Part shown: in pieces, positions 8,569 to 17,993 of the stretch
Layout: every line of letters begins with the position of its first letter
How positions within the stretch are numbered: the stretch's first letter is position 1
NCBI RefSeq assembly: GCF_019458805.1
Contig: NZ_JAIBOA010000020.1
Coordinates: forward strand, 62,001 to 126,000
DNA from: Actinomadura parmotrematis
Lineage (GTDB): Bacteria > Actinomycetota > Actinomycetes > Streptosporangiales > Streptosporangiaceae
Direction of reading: 5' to 3'
Length of the DNA: 64,000 nucleotides
Position numbers and translations under genes: made by a program
Notes under the pieces: generated by a model
Databases searched by the model: none
Told to the model about the DNA's origin: nothing
Seen by the model: the letters and a program-made list of their open reading frames with translations, nothing else

Positions 8569-8907
8569 CTACAGGGCTTCCGGGCCGGTCTCGCCGGTCC
8601 GGACGCGGACGACGGTCTCGACCGGGACGGCCCAGACCTTGCCGTCACCGATCTTGTCGGTGCGGGCGGCCTTGACGACGACGTCGATGATGTCGTCGGC
8701 GTCCTCGTCGTCGACGAGGACCTCCACGCGGAGCTTGGGGACCAGGTCCACCTTGTACTCGGCGCCGCGGTAGACCTCGGTGTGGCCCTTCTGGCGGCCG
8801 TAGCCGCTGGCCTCGCTGATGGTCAGGCCCTTGACGCCGAAGGCCTCCAGGGCGGCCTTGACCTCGTCCAGCTTGAAGGGCTTGATGATCGCGGTGATGA
8901 GCTTCAT
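8569..8907 (-). CDS. glnB: Nitrogen regulatory protein PII
   Basis: This 112-residue trimeric PII protein senses ATP/ADP and 2-oxoglutarate and controls AmtB and nitrogen metabolism. It begins MKLITAIIKPFKLDEVKAAL. The T-loop includes RGAEYKVDLVPK with the modifiable Tyr (position 51 region), and the C-terminal signature is DGKVWAVPVETVVRVRTGE. Its ATG overlaps the amt stop by four bases. The gene is often called glnK when coupled to amt. Confidence 0.97.
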   Translation of the reverse strand: MKLITAIIKPFKLDEVKAALEAFGVKGLTISEASGYGRQKGHTEVYRGAEYKVDLVPKLRVEVLVDDEDADDIIDVVVKAARTDKIGDGKVWAVPVETVVRVRTGETGPEAL

Positions 8908-10238
8908 GCCTCCGCCTGAACCTTTCGCTCGGGGGACGCCGCGGCGACCGCCGAGCCGAGCGCCGATCCGCCGCCGCCGTGCGCGGGGGCGAGATCGTAC
9001 GCGCTCTCGGCGTGCGTGGTGACGTCGATGCCGGTGACCTCGTCCTCCTCGTCGAGGCGGAAGCCGATGGTCTTGTCGATGATGGTGCCGATGATCCAGG
9101 CCATGATGAAGGAGTAGAGGCCGACGGCGACGGGGCCGAGGGCCTGCAGGCCGAGCTGGTGCACGCCGCCGCCGTAGAACAGGCCCTTGTGCTGGCTGTC
9201 CAGGAACGGGTACTTGGCGATGAAGCCGAGGGAGACCGCGCCGATCGCGCCGCCGACGAGGTGGACGCCGACGACGTCGAGGGAGTCGTCGTAGCCGAGC
9301 TTGTACTTGAGGCCGACGGCGAAGGCGCAGGCGGCGCCGGCGATGGCGCCGAGGACGATCGCGGCCCAGGGGTCGACGAAGCCGCAGGCGGGGGTGATGG
9401 CGACGAGGCCGGCGACGGCGCCGGAGGCGACGCCGAGGGTGGTGGCGTGGCCGTCGCGGAGCTTCTCGACGAGGATCCAGGCGCCGGCCGCGACGGCGGT
9501 GGCGATCTGGGTGTTCATGAAGGCGAGGCCGGTGGTGCCGTCGACGGCGAGTTCGGAGCCGGCGTTGAAGCCGAACCAGCCGAACCAGAGGATGCCGGCG
9601 CCGAGCAGGACGAACGGCAGGTTGTGCGGGCGCATCGGCTCCTTCGGCCAGCCGCGCCGCTTGCCGAGCACGAGGGCGAGGGCGAGGCCCGCGGCGCCGG
9701 CGTTGACGTGCACGACGGTGCCGCCGGCGAAGTCCTCGATGCCGAGCTTGTTGAGCCAGCCGGTGCCCCAGACCCAGTGCGCGACCGGGAAGTAGACCAG
9801 GGAGGCCCACACGACGGAGAAGACCATCCAGGCGCCGAACTTGGCGCGGTCGGCGATGGCGCCGCTGATCAGGGCGACCGTGATGATCGCGAAGGTGAGC
9901 TGGAAGGCCGAGAAGACCATGGTCGGGATGTTGTCCGACTGGTCGGGCAGCAGGCCCTCGGAGACCTGGGTCGCCACGTCCTTGAGGCCGACGGCGTCGA
10001 AGCCGCCCATGAACTTGTTGATCGCCGTGTTGCCGTTGTCGGTGAAGGCGATCGAGTGGCCGAACAGGACCCACAGGATGGTCACGGAGATGATGGCGCC
10101 GAAGGACATCATCATCATGTTGAGGACGCTCTTGGCCCGGGTCATGCCCCCGTAGAAGAACGCCAGCCCTGGCGTCATCAGCAGCACGAGCGCCGTGGCC
10201 GCCAGCATCCAGGCGGTGGCACCGGTATCGATCTTCAT
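8904..10238 (-). CDS. amt: Ammonium transporter Amt
   Basis: The 444-residue Amt/MEP/Rh channel conducts ammonium across the membrane and is gated by PII. The N-terminus MKIDTGATAWMLAATALVLLMTPGLAFFYGG and the downstream hydrophobic segments match the eleven-helix family. Family landmarks include DFAGGTVVHVNAG and AGLVAITPACGFVDPW. The ATG at 10238 is chosen by family alignment. It is the first gene of amt-glnB-glnD, and GlnR-like boxes lie about 85-140 bases upstream. Confidence 0.96.
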   Translation of the reverse strand: MKIDTGATAWMLAATALVLLMTPGLAFFYGGMTRAKSVLNMMMMSFGAIISVTILWVLFGHSIAFTDNGNTAINKFMGGFDAVGLKDVATQVSEGLLPDQSDNIPTMVFSAFQLTFAIITVALISGAIADRAKFGAWMVFSVVWASLVYFPVAHWVWGTGWLNKLGIEDFAGGTVVHVNAGAAGLALALVLGKRRGWPKEPMRPHNLPFVLLGAGILWFGWFGFNAGSELAVDGTTGLAFMNTQIATAVAAGAWILVEKLRDGHATTLGVASGAVAGLVAITPACGFVDPWAAIVLGAIAGAACAFAVGLKYKLGYDDSLDVVGVHLVGGAIGAVSLGFIAKYPFLDSQHKGLFYGGGVHQLGLQALGPVAVGLYSFIMAWIIGTIIDKTIGFRLDEEDEVTGIDVTTHAESAYDLAPAHGGGGSALGSAVAAASPERKVQAEA

Positions 10239-10320
10239 CGCGGAGAGAGCCCTCCTCGGCCGGGGAACGGTGAGATGACCGAAGACTCTTGGGCGGCGGT
10301 TTCGCCTGGACGGCTCTGGT

Positions 10321-10378
10321 GTTTCGGGGGCGTGAAACCCCACCGTGCTGTGTTTCGGAAATGTTTCGCCTTGCTCAC
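10321..10378 (-). promoter_or_regulatory. Two candidate GlnR binding sites upstream of amt
   Basis: Read on the minus strand, 10378-10352 gives GTGAG-N6-GAAAC-N6-GAAAC, and 10336-10321 gives TTCAC-N6-GAAAC. The known actinomycete GlnR site is GTnAC-N6-GAAAC repeated with six-base spacers. The boxes precede amt-glnB-glnD, a classic GlnR target. The rest of the 353-base gap between ftsY and amt (10239-10591) holds only the ftsY terminator and no further feature I can support. Confidence 0.6.
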
Positions 10379-10541
10379 CGGCCGCATTTCGGTCGAACGC
10401 CAATGATTCGTCGGCGTTCGCGGGGGGTGTGGGGCGGAATGGGGTGGCCGACCCCGGCCATGCACAGCGAATGGGACGTTCGCGGAAAGGCGGCGGGAAG
10501 TCCTGCGGGCGCGTCCGCCGCATCCGTCCCGGGAGAGCGCG

Positions 10542-10573
10542 GACGCCCCGTCCGCGCGGGCGGACGGGGCGTC
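10542..10573 (-). terminator. Hairpin terminator downstream of ftsY
   Basis: A perfect 14-bp stem (GACGCCCCGTCCGC at 10542-10555 and its complement at 10560-10573) with a four-base loop begins 18 bases beyond the ftsY stop. It insulates ftsY from the amt promoter. Confidence 0.7.
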
Positions 10574-10591
10574 ACGGTGGTGTGGCGGGGG

Positions 10592-11752
10592 TCAGTCCCC
10601 GAGGATGGCGTCGACGAACGCCTCGGGCTCGAACGGGGCCAGGTCGTCGGGGCCCTCGCCGAGGCCGACGAGCTTGACGGGGACGCCGAGCTCGCGCTGC
10701 ACCTGGACGACGATGCCGCCCTTGGCGGTGCCGTCGAGCTTGGTCAGCACGACGCCGGTGACGTTCACCACCTCGGCGAACACGCGCGCCTGCTGCATGC
10801 CGTTCTGGCCGGTGGTGGCGTCGAGGACGAGCAGGATCTCGTCGATCGGGGCCTGCTTCTCGATGACGCGCTTGACCTTGCCGAGCTCGTCCATGAGGCC
10901 GGTCTTGGTGTGCAGCCGGCCGGCGGTGTCGACGATCACGGTGTCGATCTTGCCGTCGATGCCCTGCTTGACGGCGTCGAAGGCGACGCTGGCGGGGTCG
11001 GCGCCCTCGTCCTTGCGGACGACGGGGGCGCCGACGCGCGAGCCCCAGGTCTCCAGCTGGTCGGCGGCGGCGGCGCGGAAGGTGTCGGCGGCGCCGAGCA
11101 GCACGGTGCGGCCGTCGCCGACGAGGACGCGGCCGAGCTTGCCGCAGGTGGTGGTCTTGCCGGTGCCGTTGACGCCGACGACCATGACGACGGCGGGCCG
11201 ATCGCCGTGCGGGGCGGTGCGCAGGGTGCGGTCGAGGTCCGGGCCGATCTGCTTGACCAGTTCCTCCTTCAGCAGCGCCCGCACCTCCTCGGGCGAGCGG
11301 GTGCCGAGGACCTGGACGCGGGTGCGCAGGTCGTCGGTGATCTGGCGGGACACGGTGACGCCGATGTCGGCGCCGATGAGGGTGTCCTCGATCTCCTCCC
11401 AGGCGTCGTCGTCGAGGACGTCGCGGGACAGGAGGCCGAGCAGCGTCCGGCCGAAGCCGCTCTGCGAGCGGGCGAGGCGGGCGCGGAGCCGGACGAGGCG
11501 GCCGGCGCCGGGCGGCGGCTTCTCGATCTCGGGGGCGCGGGCCGGGGCGCGTTCGGCGGGCGGCGCGCGTTCGGCGGGCGGCGCCGCGCGATCCTCCTCG
11601 GGGAGGGTGGTCGTCCCGCCCGGCCGGATGTCGGGCGTCTGCGGCGGCTCCGCGGGCGGGGCCTGCTTGCGGCGGCCGGGCCGCAGCAGCAGCGCGCCGC
11701 CCGCGACGACGAGGAGGACGGCGAGCCCGGCGATGAGGATCACATATTCCAT
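10592..11752 (-). CDS. ftsY: Signal recognition particle receptor FtsY
   Basis: FtsY docks SRP-ribosome complexes to the membrane and forms a paired GTPase with Ffh. The 386-residue protein starts with a membrane helix (MEYVILIAGLAVLLVVAGGALLL), as in other actinomycete FtsY proteins. A Pro/Ala/Arg linker leads to the NG domain with GVNGTGKTTTCGKLG, DTAGRLHTKTGLMDEL and TKLDGTAKGG. The ATG at 11752 is chosen because it begins the membrane helix. Confidence 0.96.
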   Translation of the reverse strand: MEYVILIAGLAVLLVVAGGALLLRPGRRKQAPPAEPPQTPDIRPGGTTTLPEEDRAAPPAERAPPAERAPARAPEIEKPPPGAGRLVRLRARLARSQSGFGRTLLGLLSRDVLDDDAWEEIEDTLIGADIGVTVSRQITDDLRTRVQVLGTRSPEEVRALLKEELVKQIGPDLDRTLRTAPHGDRPAVVMVVGVNGTGKTTTCGKLGRVLVGDGRTVLLGAADTFRAAAADQLETWGSRVGAPVVRKDEGADPASVAFDAVKQGIDGKIDTVIVDTAGRLHTKTGLMDELGKVKRVIEKQAPIDEILLVLDATTGQNGMQQARVFAEVVNVTGVVLTKLDGTAKGGIVVQVQRELGVPVKLVGLGEGPDDLAPFEPEAFVDAILGD

Positions 11753-11851
11753 AGCGCCCACCAGTTTTCCAGACGAGCGGTCATGCACCGGACACGATCG
11801 GGTCACCGATCATCGCGCGGTGATCGCCCGCCGGCCGGCGCGCGCCCGCCG

Positions 11852-12676
11852 TCAGGGCCGGTACATGCGGATCCAGTCGGTGTCGAAGGTGACGGCGGCG
11901 CCGGCGTCGAGGCCGCGGGCGGTGCGGCCGCGCTCGCCGGGGAACCAGTCGAGCTGGATCGTCTGGCCCATCGTGCGGGGCGGCAGCATGGCGCGGTCGG
12001 CGGTGTGGAACCAGCGGCGGCCGTCCAGGTAGCCGGTCAGCTCGCGGGGCCTCCACTCGACGGCGAAGTCGTGCCACCGGGTCAGGTCGACGGAGGCGCG
12101 GGCCTGCTCCTGGCGCTCGTCGTCCTCGGGCCCGGCGTGCAGGAAGAAGTGGGTCTCGGCGCGGCGCCCGTCGTCGACCGTCTCGCTGTAGTCGACCTCG
12201 CCGCCGCCGCCGTGCGGGCTGACGCCGCCGCCGCCCTTCACCGGCCACAGCAGCAGGACAGGGTGATAGCAGGCGCAGCCGGCCGACACCCGGATGCGGG
12301 CCTCCCAGCGGCCGCGGCGCTGCGCGCCCTTCTTCCAGGCGAGGCCGCCGGTCGTGCCGTCGGTGCGGCCGGTGATGCGCAGGTGGCCGTCCTGGACGGT
12401 GACGGCGGCGGGGCTGCGGCGGCCCTGCCCGGCGTGGCCGGGGCTGTCGTAGACCTCCCAGGCGGCGCGGTCCAGGGCGCGGCCGGTGAACTCGTCGGCC
12501 TCCACGGGCTCGCCCCAGCCGTACCGTGCGGCGGCGCTGCCGGACGGCGACGGCGAGGACGACGGCGCGGGCGGGCCGCCGTCGCGGGGCGGCTCGGCGC
12601 ACTCGGCGGTGGCGGTGCCGACCGCCAGCAGGCACGCGACGAGGCCGGACAGGCGGGCGACCCCGGACAGAAGCAT
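11852..12676 (-). CDS. Secreted glycoside hydrolase family 16 protein
   Basis: The 274-residue protein has a hydrophobic signal peptide (residues ~5-25), a Pro/Ser-rich linker and a GH16 jelly roll. The catalytic E-x-D-x-x-E motif is present as EVDYSE. GH16 enzymes cut beta-1,3/1,4-glucans, laminarin or related polymers; the substrate cannot be read from sequence. The gene is an accessory interruption between smc and ftsY and has no obvious partner. A lipobox is absent, so the protein is probably released. Confidence 0.85.
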   Translation of the reverse strand: MLLSGVARLSGLVACLLAVGTATAECAEPPRDGGPPAPSSSPSPSGSAAARYGWGEPVEADEFTGRALDRAAWEVYDSPGHAGQGRRSPAAVTVQDGHLRITGRTDGTTGGLAWKKGAQRRGRWEARIRVSAGCACYHPVLLLWPVKGGGGVSPHGGGGEVDYSETVDDGRRAETHFFLHAGPEDDERQEQARASVDLTRWHDFAVEWRPRELTGYLDGRRWFHTADRAMLPPRTMGQTIQLDWFPGERGRTARGLDAGAAVTFDTDWIRMYRP

Positions 12677-12775
12677 GATCAGAACGCTAGCCGCGGGCGC
12701 GCCAACGGTCGCCCCGCGATCGGGCAGGGGACGGTCCGGACCCGGCCAAGTCCGCCGGGGCCGGCAGGCGCGGCG

Positions 12776-15700
12776 TCAGGCGGGTTCGGGCTCGCGCAGG
12801 CGCTGGCTGACGACCTGGGTGACGCCGTCGCCGCGCATGCTGACGCCGTAGAGGGCGTCCGCGCCCTCCATGGTGCGCTTCTGGTGGGTGATCACGATGA
12901 GCTGGGACGACTCGCGCAGCTCCTCGAACACCGTGATCAGCCGCTGCGTGTTGGTGTCGTCGAGGGCCGCCTCGACCTCGTCCAGCACGTAGAACGGGGA
13001 CGGGCGGGCCTTGAACACCGCCACCAGGAAGGCGATCGCGACGAGCGACCGCTCGCCGCCCGACAGCAGCGACAGCCGCTTGACCTTCTTGCCCGGCGGG
13101 CGCGCGGCGACCTCCACGCCCGTGGCGAGCATGTCGCCCGGCTCGGTCAGCGACAGGCTGCCCTCGCCGCCGGGGAACAGCCGGGCGAAGATGCGGGAGA
13201 ACTGCTGCTCGATGTCGGCGTAGGCGGCGGCGAACACCTCCTGGACGCGGTCGTCGACGTTCTTGACGACCTCCAGCAGCTCGCGGCGGGTCTTCTTCAG
13301 GTCGTCGAGCTGGGTCGACAGGAACGCGTGCCGCTCCTCCAGCGCCGCGAACTCCTCCAGCGCCAGCGGGTTGATCTTGCCGAGCTGGGTGAGCTGCCGC
13401 TCGGCCGAGCGGGCCCGCTTCTCCTGCTCGGCGCGGACATAGGGGGCGGGCGCGGCGTCCTCGCCGGCCTCGGGGCCGGGCGGGACGGGCTGGTCGGGGC
13501 CGTACTCCCCCACCAGGCCCTCGACCTCCAGGCCGAACTCCTCCAGGGCGCGCTGCTCGAGCTGCTCCAGGCGGAGCCGCTGCTCGGCGCGGGCGACCTC
13601 GCTGCCGTGCACGACGTTGACGAGGCGCTCCAACGTGGCCGACAGCTCCCGCACCTGGGTGCGGACGACCTTCATCTCGGCGTCGCGGGCGGCGCGGCCC
13701 TGCTCGGCGGCCTCCCGCTCGGAGACGGCGATGGCGAGGGAGGACTCGATGCGGTCGAGGGCGGTGCGGGATCCGGTGAGGACGGCGGCGGCGACGCGGG
13801 CCTGCCGCTCGCGGCGCGCCCGGCGCCGCTCGGCCTGCGCGCGTTCCTCGCGCTCGCGGCGGGCGCCGCGCTCCAGCGCGTCGGCGCGCCCGGCGATGGC
13901 CTGGACGCGCTCCTCGGCGGTGCGGACGGCGAGGCGCGCCTCCATCTCGGCGGACCGCAGCTCCTGGACGCGGCCGTTCAGCTCGTCGCGGACGCCGGTG
14001 TCGTCGCCGGCGTCGTCCGCGGTCCCGGCGGCCTCCTCGGCCTCCGCCAGCCGCATCGCGAGCTCCTCGGCGGCCTGCGCGTCGGCCTCCAGGGCGTCCC
14101 CGGCGGTCTCCAGGGAGCGCGTCAGGCGCTCGACCTCGCCGGTGGCGGCGCGCGCGTCGGCCTCCAGGCGGGCGGCGCGCTTGGCCTCCTGCGCGGCCTG
14201 GGCGTCGAACTCGCGGACCTTGGCGCGGACGCGGTCCAGGTCGCCCTGGGCGTGATTGACGGTGCTCTGGGCCTGCTGGACGGCGGCCTGCGCGCCGTCC
14301 AGGGCGGCCTGGGCGTCCTGCTCGGCGTCGCCGGCGGCGTCGAGCGCCCCGGCGGTCTCGGCGGCGGCGGTCTCGGCGGCGGCGAGGTCCTCGGCGGCCT
14401 GGTCGAGGGTGGCGCGCATCTGCAGGAGGCTCTGCGCGCCGCCCGCCGCGCCGCCCTGCGCCCAGTGGGCGCCGACGAGGTCGCCGCCGCGCGTCACGGC
14501 CCGCAGGGCGGGTTCGCGGCGCACCAGCTCGGCGGCTGCGGCGACGTCGTCGACGACGGCGACGTCGCCCAGCAGGTGCCGGAGGGCGGGGAGCACGGGC
14601 CCGGGGACGGTGACGGCGTCCAGCGCGTAGTCGACGCCGGGGATCCGCGCCGGCTCGGCGGCCGCGCCGCCGCCGACCAGCAGGCCCGCGCGGCCGGCGT
14701 CGCGGCCGTGCAGCAGGTCCAGGGCCGCCTCGGCGGTGTCCAGCGACCCGACGGCGATGGCCTCGGCGGCGTCGCCGAGCGCGGCGGCGATCGCCGTCTC
14801 GTAGCCGGACCGGACGGTGAGCAGGGACGCGACGGTGCCGAGGACGCCCTTGAGGACGCCGTCGGCGCCCGCGGCGAGGAGCGTCTCGCCGCCGTCGGCG
14901 GCGCTGCCGAGCGTGAGGGCGAGCGCCTCGATGCGGGCCTGGAGGGCGGTGACGGCCTTCTGCGCGGCCTGGTCGGCGGCGCGGGCGGCGGTGACGGCCT
15001 GCCGGGACTCCTGGAGCGCCCGCCGGGGGACGTCCACGGCGGTCCGGGCGGCCTCGGCGGCGTCCTTGGCGGCGGCGAGGGCCTCCTGGGCGAGCTCGTG
15101 CTCGGCGGCGAGCGCCGGATCCTCCACGACCTCGGCCTCGAACGCCTCGAACTCGGCCCGCGCGGCCTCGGCGCGCTCGGCGGCCTCGGTGCGGGCCTCG
15201 CGGAGGCGGCCGATCTCGGACTGGCCGGCCTGGACCTTGCTGCGCTGGGCCTCGACGCGGCCGCGGAGCCGGGCGAGCTGCTCGCGGCGGTCGGCGGCGG
15301 CGCGGGCGGCGGCCTGCAGGCGGCGCTCCTCGCCGGCGAGGGCGTCCTCGGCGCCGGCCCGCTCCTGGACGGCCCCGGCGAGGCAGTCCTCGGCCTCCTC
15401 CAGCGCCGCGCGCAGCGTCTCCTCCTGCTCGCGGACGGCGGCGGCCTCGGCCTCCATCTCCTCGGGGTCGCGGCCCCGGCGGCCCTCCTCGCGGGCCTCG
15501 GAGGCGTTGCGGTGCCGCTCGGCGGCGAGGTCGGCGACGCCGCGCAGCCGCTCCTTCAGCGCCAACAGCTTGAACCAGGTGTCCTGGACCTGCGCGAGGC
15601 GCGGCGCGGCCGCGGCCTCCTCGGCCTCCAGGACGGCCTCGCGCTCCTGCGCCTCGGCGAGGGACCGCTCGGTCTCGGCGCGGCGCTCGCGGATGCTCGC

Positions 15701-16444
15701 CTCGTCGGCGGCCTCCTGCTCCAGTCTCGTGCGCAGGGCGACCAGGTCGTCGGCGAGCAGGCGGGCGCGGGCGTCGCGCAGGTCGGCTTGGATGACGGCG
15801 GCGCGGCGGGCGAGCTCGGCCTGCCGGCCGAGCGGCTTCAGCTGGCGGCGGAGCTCGCCGGTGAGGTCCTGGACGCGGTTCAGGTTGGCCTGCATCGCGT
15901 CGAGCTTGCGGAGCGCCTTCTCCTTGCGCTTGCGGTGCTTGAGGACGCCGGCGGCCTCTTCGATGACCGCGCGGCGGCCCTCGGGGCCCGAGTGCAGCAC
16001 CCGGTCGAGCTGGCCCTGCCCGATGATGACGTGCATCTCGCGGCCGATGCCCGAGTCCGACAGCAGCTCCTGGATGTCCAGCAGGCGGCAGGAGTCGCCG
16101 TTGATGGCGTACTCGCTCTGCCCCGACCGGAACATCAGCCGCGAGATCGTGACCTCGGAGTAGTCGATCGGCAGCGCGCCGTCGGAGTTGTCGATGGTCA
16201 GCACCACCTCCGCGCGGCCGAGCGGCGCCCGGTTGGCGGTGCCGGCGAAGATGACGTCCTCCATCTTGCCGCCGCGCAGCGACTTGGCGCCCTGCTCGCC
16301 CATGACCCAGGCGAGGGCGTCGACGACGTTGGACTTGCCCGACCCGTTCGGGCCGACGACGGCGGTGATGCCCGGCTCGAACTTCAGCGTGGTCGAGGAC
16401 GCGAAGGACTTGAAGCCCCGCAAGGTCAGGTTCTTCAAATACAC
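12776..16444 (-). CDS. smc: Chromosome segregation ATPase SMC
   Basis: SMC condenses and segregates the chromosome with ScpA/ScpB. The 1222-residue protein has the N-terminal Walker A VVGPNGSGKSN, two long Glu/Ala/Arg coiled coils and a Gly-rich hinge near the middle. The C-terminal head has the signature LLSGGERSLVAIAF and Walker B FYVLDEVEAALDD. The GTG at 16444 gives the family start (VYLKNLTLRGFKSF) and follows a strong GGGGAGG ribosome binding site. Upstream in-frame sequence is not SMC-like. Confidence 0.96.
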   Translation of the reverse strand: MYLKNLTLRGFKSFASSTTLKFEPGITAVVGPNGSGKSNVVDALAWVMGEQGAKSLRGGKMEDVIFAGTANRAPLGRAEVVLTIDNSDGALPIDYSEVTISRLMFRSGQSEYAINGDSCRLLDIQELLSDSGIGREMHVIIGQGQLDRVLHSGPEGRRAVIEEAAGVLKHRKRKEKALRKLDAMQANLNRVQDLTGELRRQLKPLGRQAELARRAAVIQADLRDARARLLADDLVALRTRLEQEAADEASIRERRAETERSLAEAQEREAVLEAEEAAAAPRLAQVQDTWFKLLALKERLRGVADLAAERHRNASEAREEGRRGRDPEEMEAEAAAVREQEETLRAALEEAEDCLAGAVQERAGAEDALAGEERRLQAAARAAADRREQLARLRGRVEAQRSKVQAGQSEIGRLREARTEAAERAEAARAEFEAFEAEVVEDPALAAEHELAQEALAAAKDAAEAARTAVDVPRRALQESRQAVTAARAADQAAQKAVTALQARIEALALTLGSAADGGETLLAAGADGVLKGVLGTVASLLTVRSGYETAIAAALGDAAEAIAVGSLDTAEAALDLLHGRDAGRAGLLVGGGAAAEPARIPGVDYALDAVTVPGPVLPALRHLLGDVAVVDDVAAAAELVRREPALRAVTRGGDLVGAHWAQGGAAGGAQSLLQMRATLDQAAEDLAAAETAAAETAGALDAAGDAEQDAQAALDGAQAAVQQAQSTVNHAQGDLDRVRAKVREFDAQAAQEAKRAARLEADARAATGEVERLTRSLETAGDALEADAQAAEELAMRLAEAEEAAGTADDAGDDTGVRDELNGRVQELRSAEMEARLAVRTAEERVQAIAGRADALERGARREREERAQAERRRARRERQARVAAAVLTGSRTALDRIESSLAIAVSEREAAEQGRAARDAEMKVVRTQVRELSATLERLVNVVHGSEVARAEQRLRLEQLEQRALEEFGLEVEGLVGEYGPDQPVPPGPEAGEDAAPAPYVRAEQEKRARSAERQLTQLGKINPLALEEFAALEERHAFLSTQLDDLKKTRRELLEVVKNVDDRVQEVFAAAYADIEQQFSRIFARLFPGGEGSLSLTEPGDMLATGVEVAARPPGKKVKRLSLLSGGERSLVAIAFLVAVFKARPSPFYVLDEVEAALDDTNTQRLITVFEELRESSQLIVITHQKRTMEGADALYGVSMRGDGVTQVVSQRLREPEPA

Positions 16445-16594
16445 GCGCCGTCGTCCTCCCCCGCCCCCGCGGCCTGCCGCTCCGGCCTGCTGGTCCGGCC
16501 AGGGGAACCCTACCGGCCCCGCGGCCCGCCGCCGGGGATTCCCGCCGGGCGACCTTTCCCCTACAGTGCCGATCATTTGCGGACGGGGGCGGGC

Positions 16595-17488
16595 ATGGCG
16601 GGAGCGACCAGGCGGCGGATACTGATCGCCGGGCTCGGCGGGCTCGGCGCCGCCGGCGTCGCGGGCGCCGCCGGGGCGGCGCTGGTGGAGGCGGGCACGC
16701 TGCCGGGCAAGGTGCGCCTGGACCGCGCCCTCGGACGCTGCGGCGACCGGCCGCCCGTCCCGGCCGAGACCGCCGACGTGCGGACCGTGCCGTTCCGCTC
16801 GGACGCGCGCCGCATCGACACCGCGTTCACCCTCGTGACTCCCAAGGGACACGCGGTGAAGGGCCTGCCGGTGGTGCTGATGCTGCCGGGACTCGGCGGT
16901 GACTCCCGGGCGCTGCTCGGCATCTACGCCGACCGCTACCTCGCCCAGGCCGTCGCGCACGGCATGCCGCCGTTCGCGCTGGTGGGCGTGGACGGTGGGA
17001 GCGTGTACTGGCACAAGCGCGCGACCGGCGACGACCCGCAGCGGATGGTCACCGGCGAGGTGCTGCCGCGGCTGCGGCGCCTCGGCCTGCGCACCGACCG
17101 GATCGGGCTGACCGGCTGGTCGATGGGCGGCTACGGCGCGCTGCTGCTCGCGGGTACGCTCGGACCGCGCCGCGTCGCCGCCGTCGCGGCGTCGTCACCG
17201 GCGCTGTTCGGCTCCTACGCCAAGGCGCACGCGGCGAACCCCGGATCGTACGACGGGCCCGCCGATTTCGCCGCCCACGACGTGCTGGCGCGGCTCGCAA
17301 GCCTCGCCGGCGTCCCGACGTGGATCGACTGCGGCACCGGCGACCCGTTCGCGCCGATGGTGGAGAAGGCGCGGAGCGGCCTCGCCGAGCGGCCCGCGGG
17401 CGGGATGTTCGGCGGCTGCCACGACGCCGCCTACTGGATGCGCCGCAGCCCCGCCAGGGTCGCCTTCCTCGGGCGGCACCTGCCGTGA
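16595..17488 (+). CDS. Tat-exported alpha/beta-hydrolase of the esterase D/antigen 85 family
   Basis: The 297-residue protein begins with a twin-arginine-type signal (TRRRILIAGLGGLGAAG), so it is probably exported folded. The hydrolase core has an oxyanion segment (VVLMLPGLGGDSRALL), the nucleophile elbow GWSMGGYGA, a likely acid in TWIDCGTGDPF and the histidine in FGGCHDAAYW. These fit the putative-esterase fold (PF00756). The substrate is unknown. It is divergent from smc and unrelated to its neighbours. Confidence 0.85.
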   Translation: MAGATRRRILIAGLGGLGAAGVAGAAGAALVEAGTLPGKVRLDRALGRCGDRPPVPAETADVRTVPFRSDARRIDTAFTLVTPKGHAVKGLPVVLMLPGLGGDSRALLGIYADRYLAQAVAHGMPPFALVGVDGGSVYWHKRATGDDPQRMVTGEVLPRLRRLGLRTDRIGLTGWSMGGYGALLLAGTLGPRRVAAVAASSPALFGSYAKAHAANPGSYDGPADFAAHDVLARLASLAGVPTWIDCGTGDPFAPMVEKARSGLAERPAGGMFGGCHDAAYWMRRSPARVAFLGRHLP

Positions 17489-17575
17489 CGGCTCACCGGA
17501 CGGGCCCCGAAAGAACGGGGATACGGTCCGTCCGCTCGGCCGCCGGCGCGGTGCGGGGCGGCCGGGCAAACGGAA

Positions 17576-17597
17576 GGGACGCCGGTGACGGCGTCCC
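17576..17597. terminator. Hairpin between convergent esterase and coiled-coil genes
   Basis: A perfect 9-bp stem GGGACGCCG/CGGCGTCCC with a GTGA loop lies midway between the plus-strand esterase stop (17488) and the minus-strand stop at 17624. It could serve both directions. A second hairpin (GGCCGCC...GGCGGCC) lies just before it. Confidence 0.5.
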
Positions 17598-17623
17598 CGT
17601 TCTCTCGTTGAGCGGCGCCGCGA

Positions 17624-17815
17624 TCAGGTCAGCGCCGGTTCGCGGTCCTTCACTCCGAGCGACACCTCGTCGCTGGTGGCCGCGAGCGCGTCGTTCTCGG
17701 TCTGGAGCCGAGCGAGTTCGGCCTCCAGATCGCGTACGCGCTGCTGAAGACGTCGCATCTCCGACACCATACGAGGGTCGGGACCGCCGACGTGGCCGAG
17801 TAGAGCCTTCGCCAT
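17624..17815 (-). CDS. Small conserved coiled-coil protein
   Basis: This 63-residue soluble protein begins MAKALLGHVGG and then forms a heptad-like helix (MRRLQQRVRDLEAELARLQTENDAL). Small proteins with this start and coiled coil recur in actinomycete genomes. The function is unknown and I infer none. A long leader separates it from the acylphosphatase gene. Within that leader TTGACC (near 17916) might be a -35 box, but no well-spaced -10 was found. Confidence 0.8.
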   Translation of the reverse strand: MAKALLGHVGGPDPRMVSEMRRLQQRVRDLEAELARLQTENDALAATSDEVSLGVKDREPALT

Positions 17816-17993
17816 GACTAAGGGTCCTCCACGCTGAGTAACCAGCAGGAATCGCGCACGGAGAGCAGGAAATGTCGGTGCGCGTATCGTCTAGAGTCGC
17901 ACCGGGCGGCGTCCTGGTCAAGACGGACATCACGGGCCGGTAACAACCTGTCGTCTCCAGTTTAGCAGGCACAAACCGGAATTCCCTACCGGG

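Noticed and set aside
10289..17488. A 2399-codon plus-strand open frame across ftsY, GH16 and smc
   Set aside because: Only its last 298 codons (the esterase) are real. The rest is the mirror of minus-strand genes in GC-rich DNA, with low-complexity Gly/Ala/Arg sequence.
17881..17940. Promoter of the small coiled-coil gene (TTGACC with TAGACG)
   Set aside because: The two boxes are 22 bases apart, too far for the usual sigma factor. It was left as a note instead of a feature.
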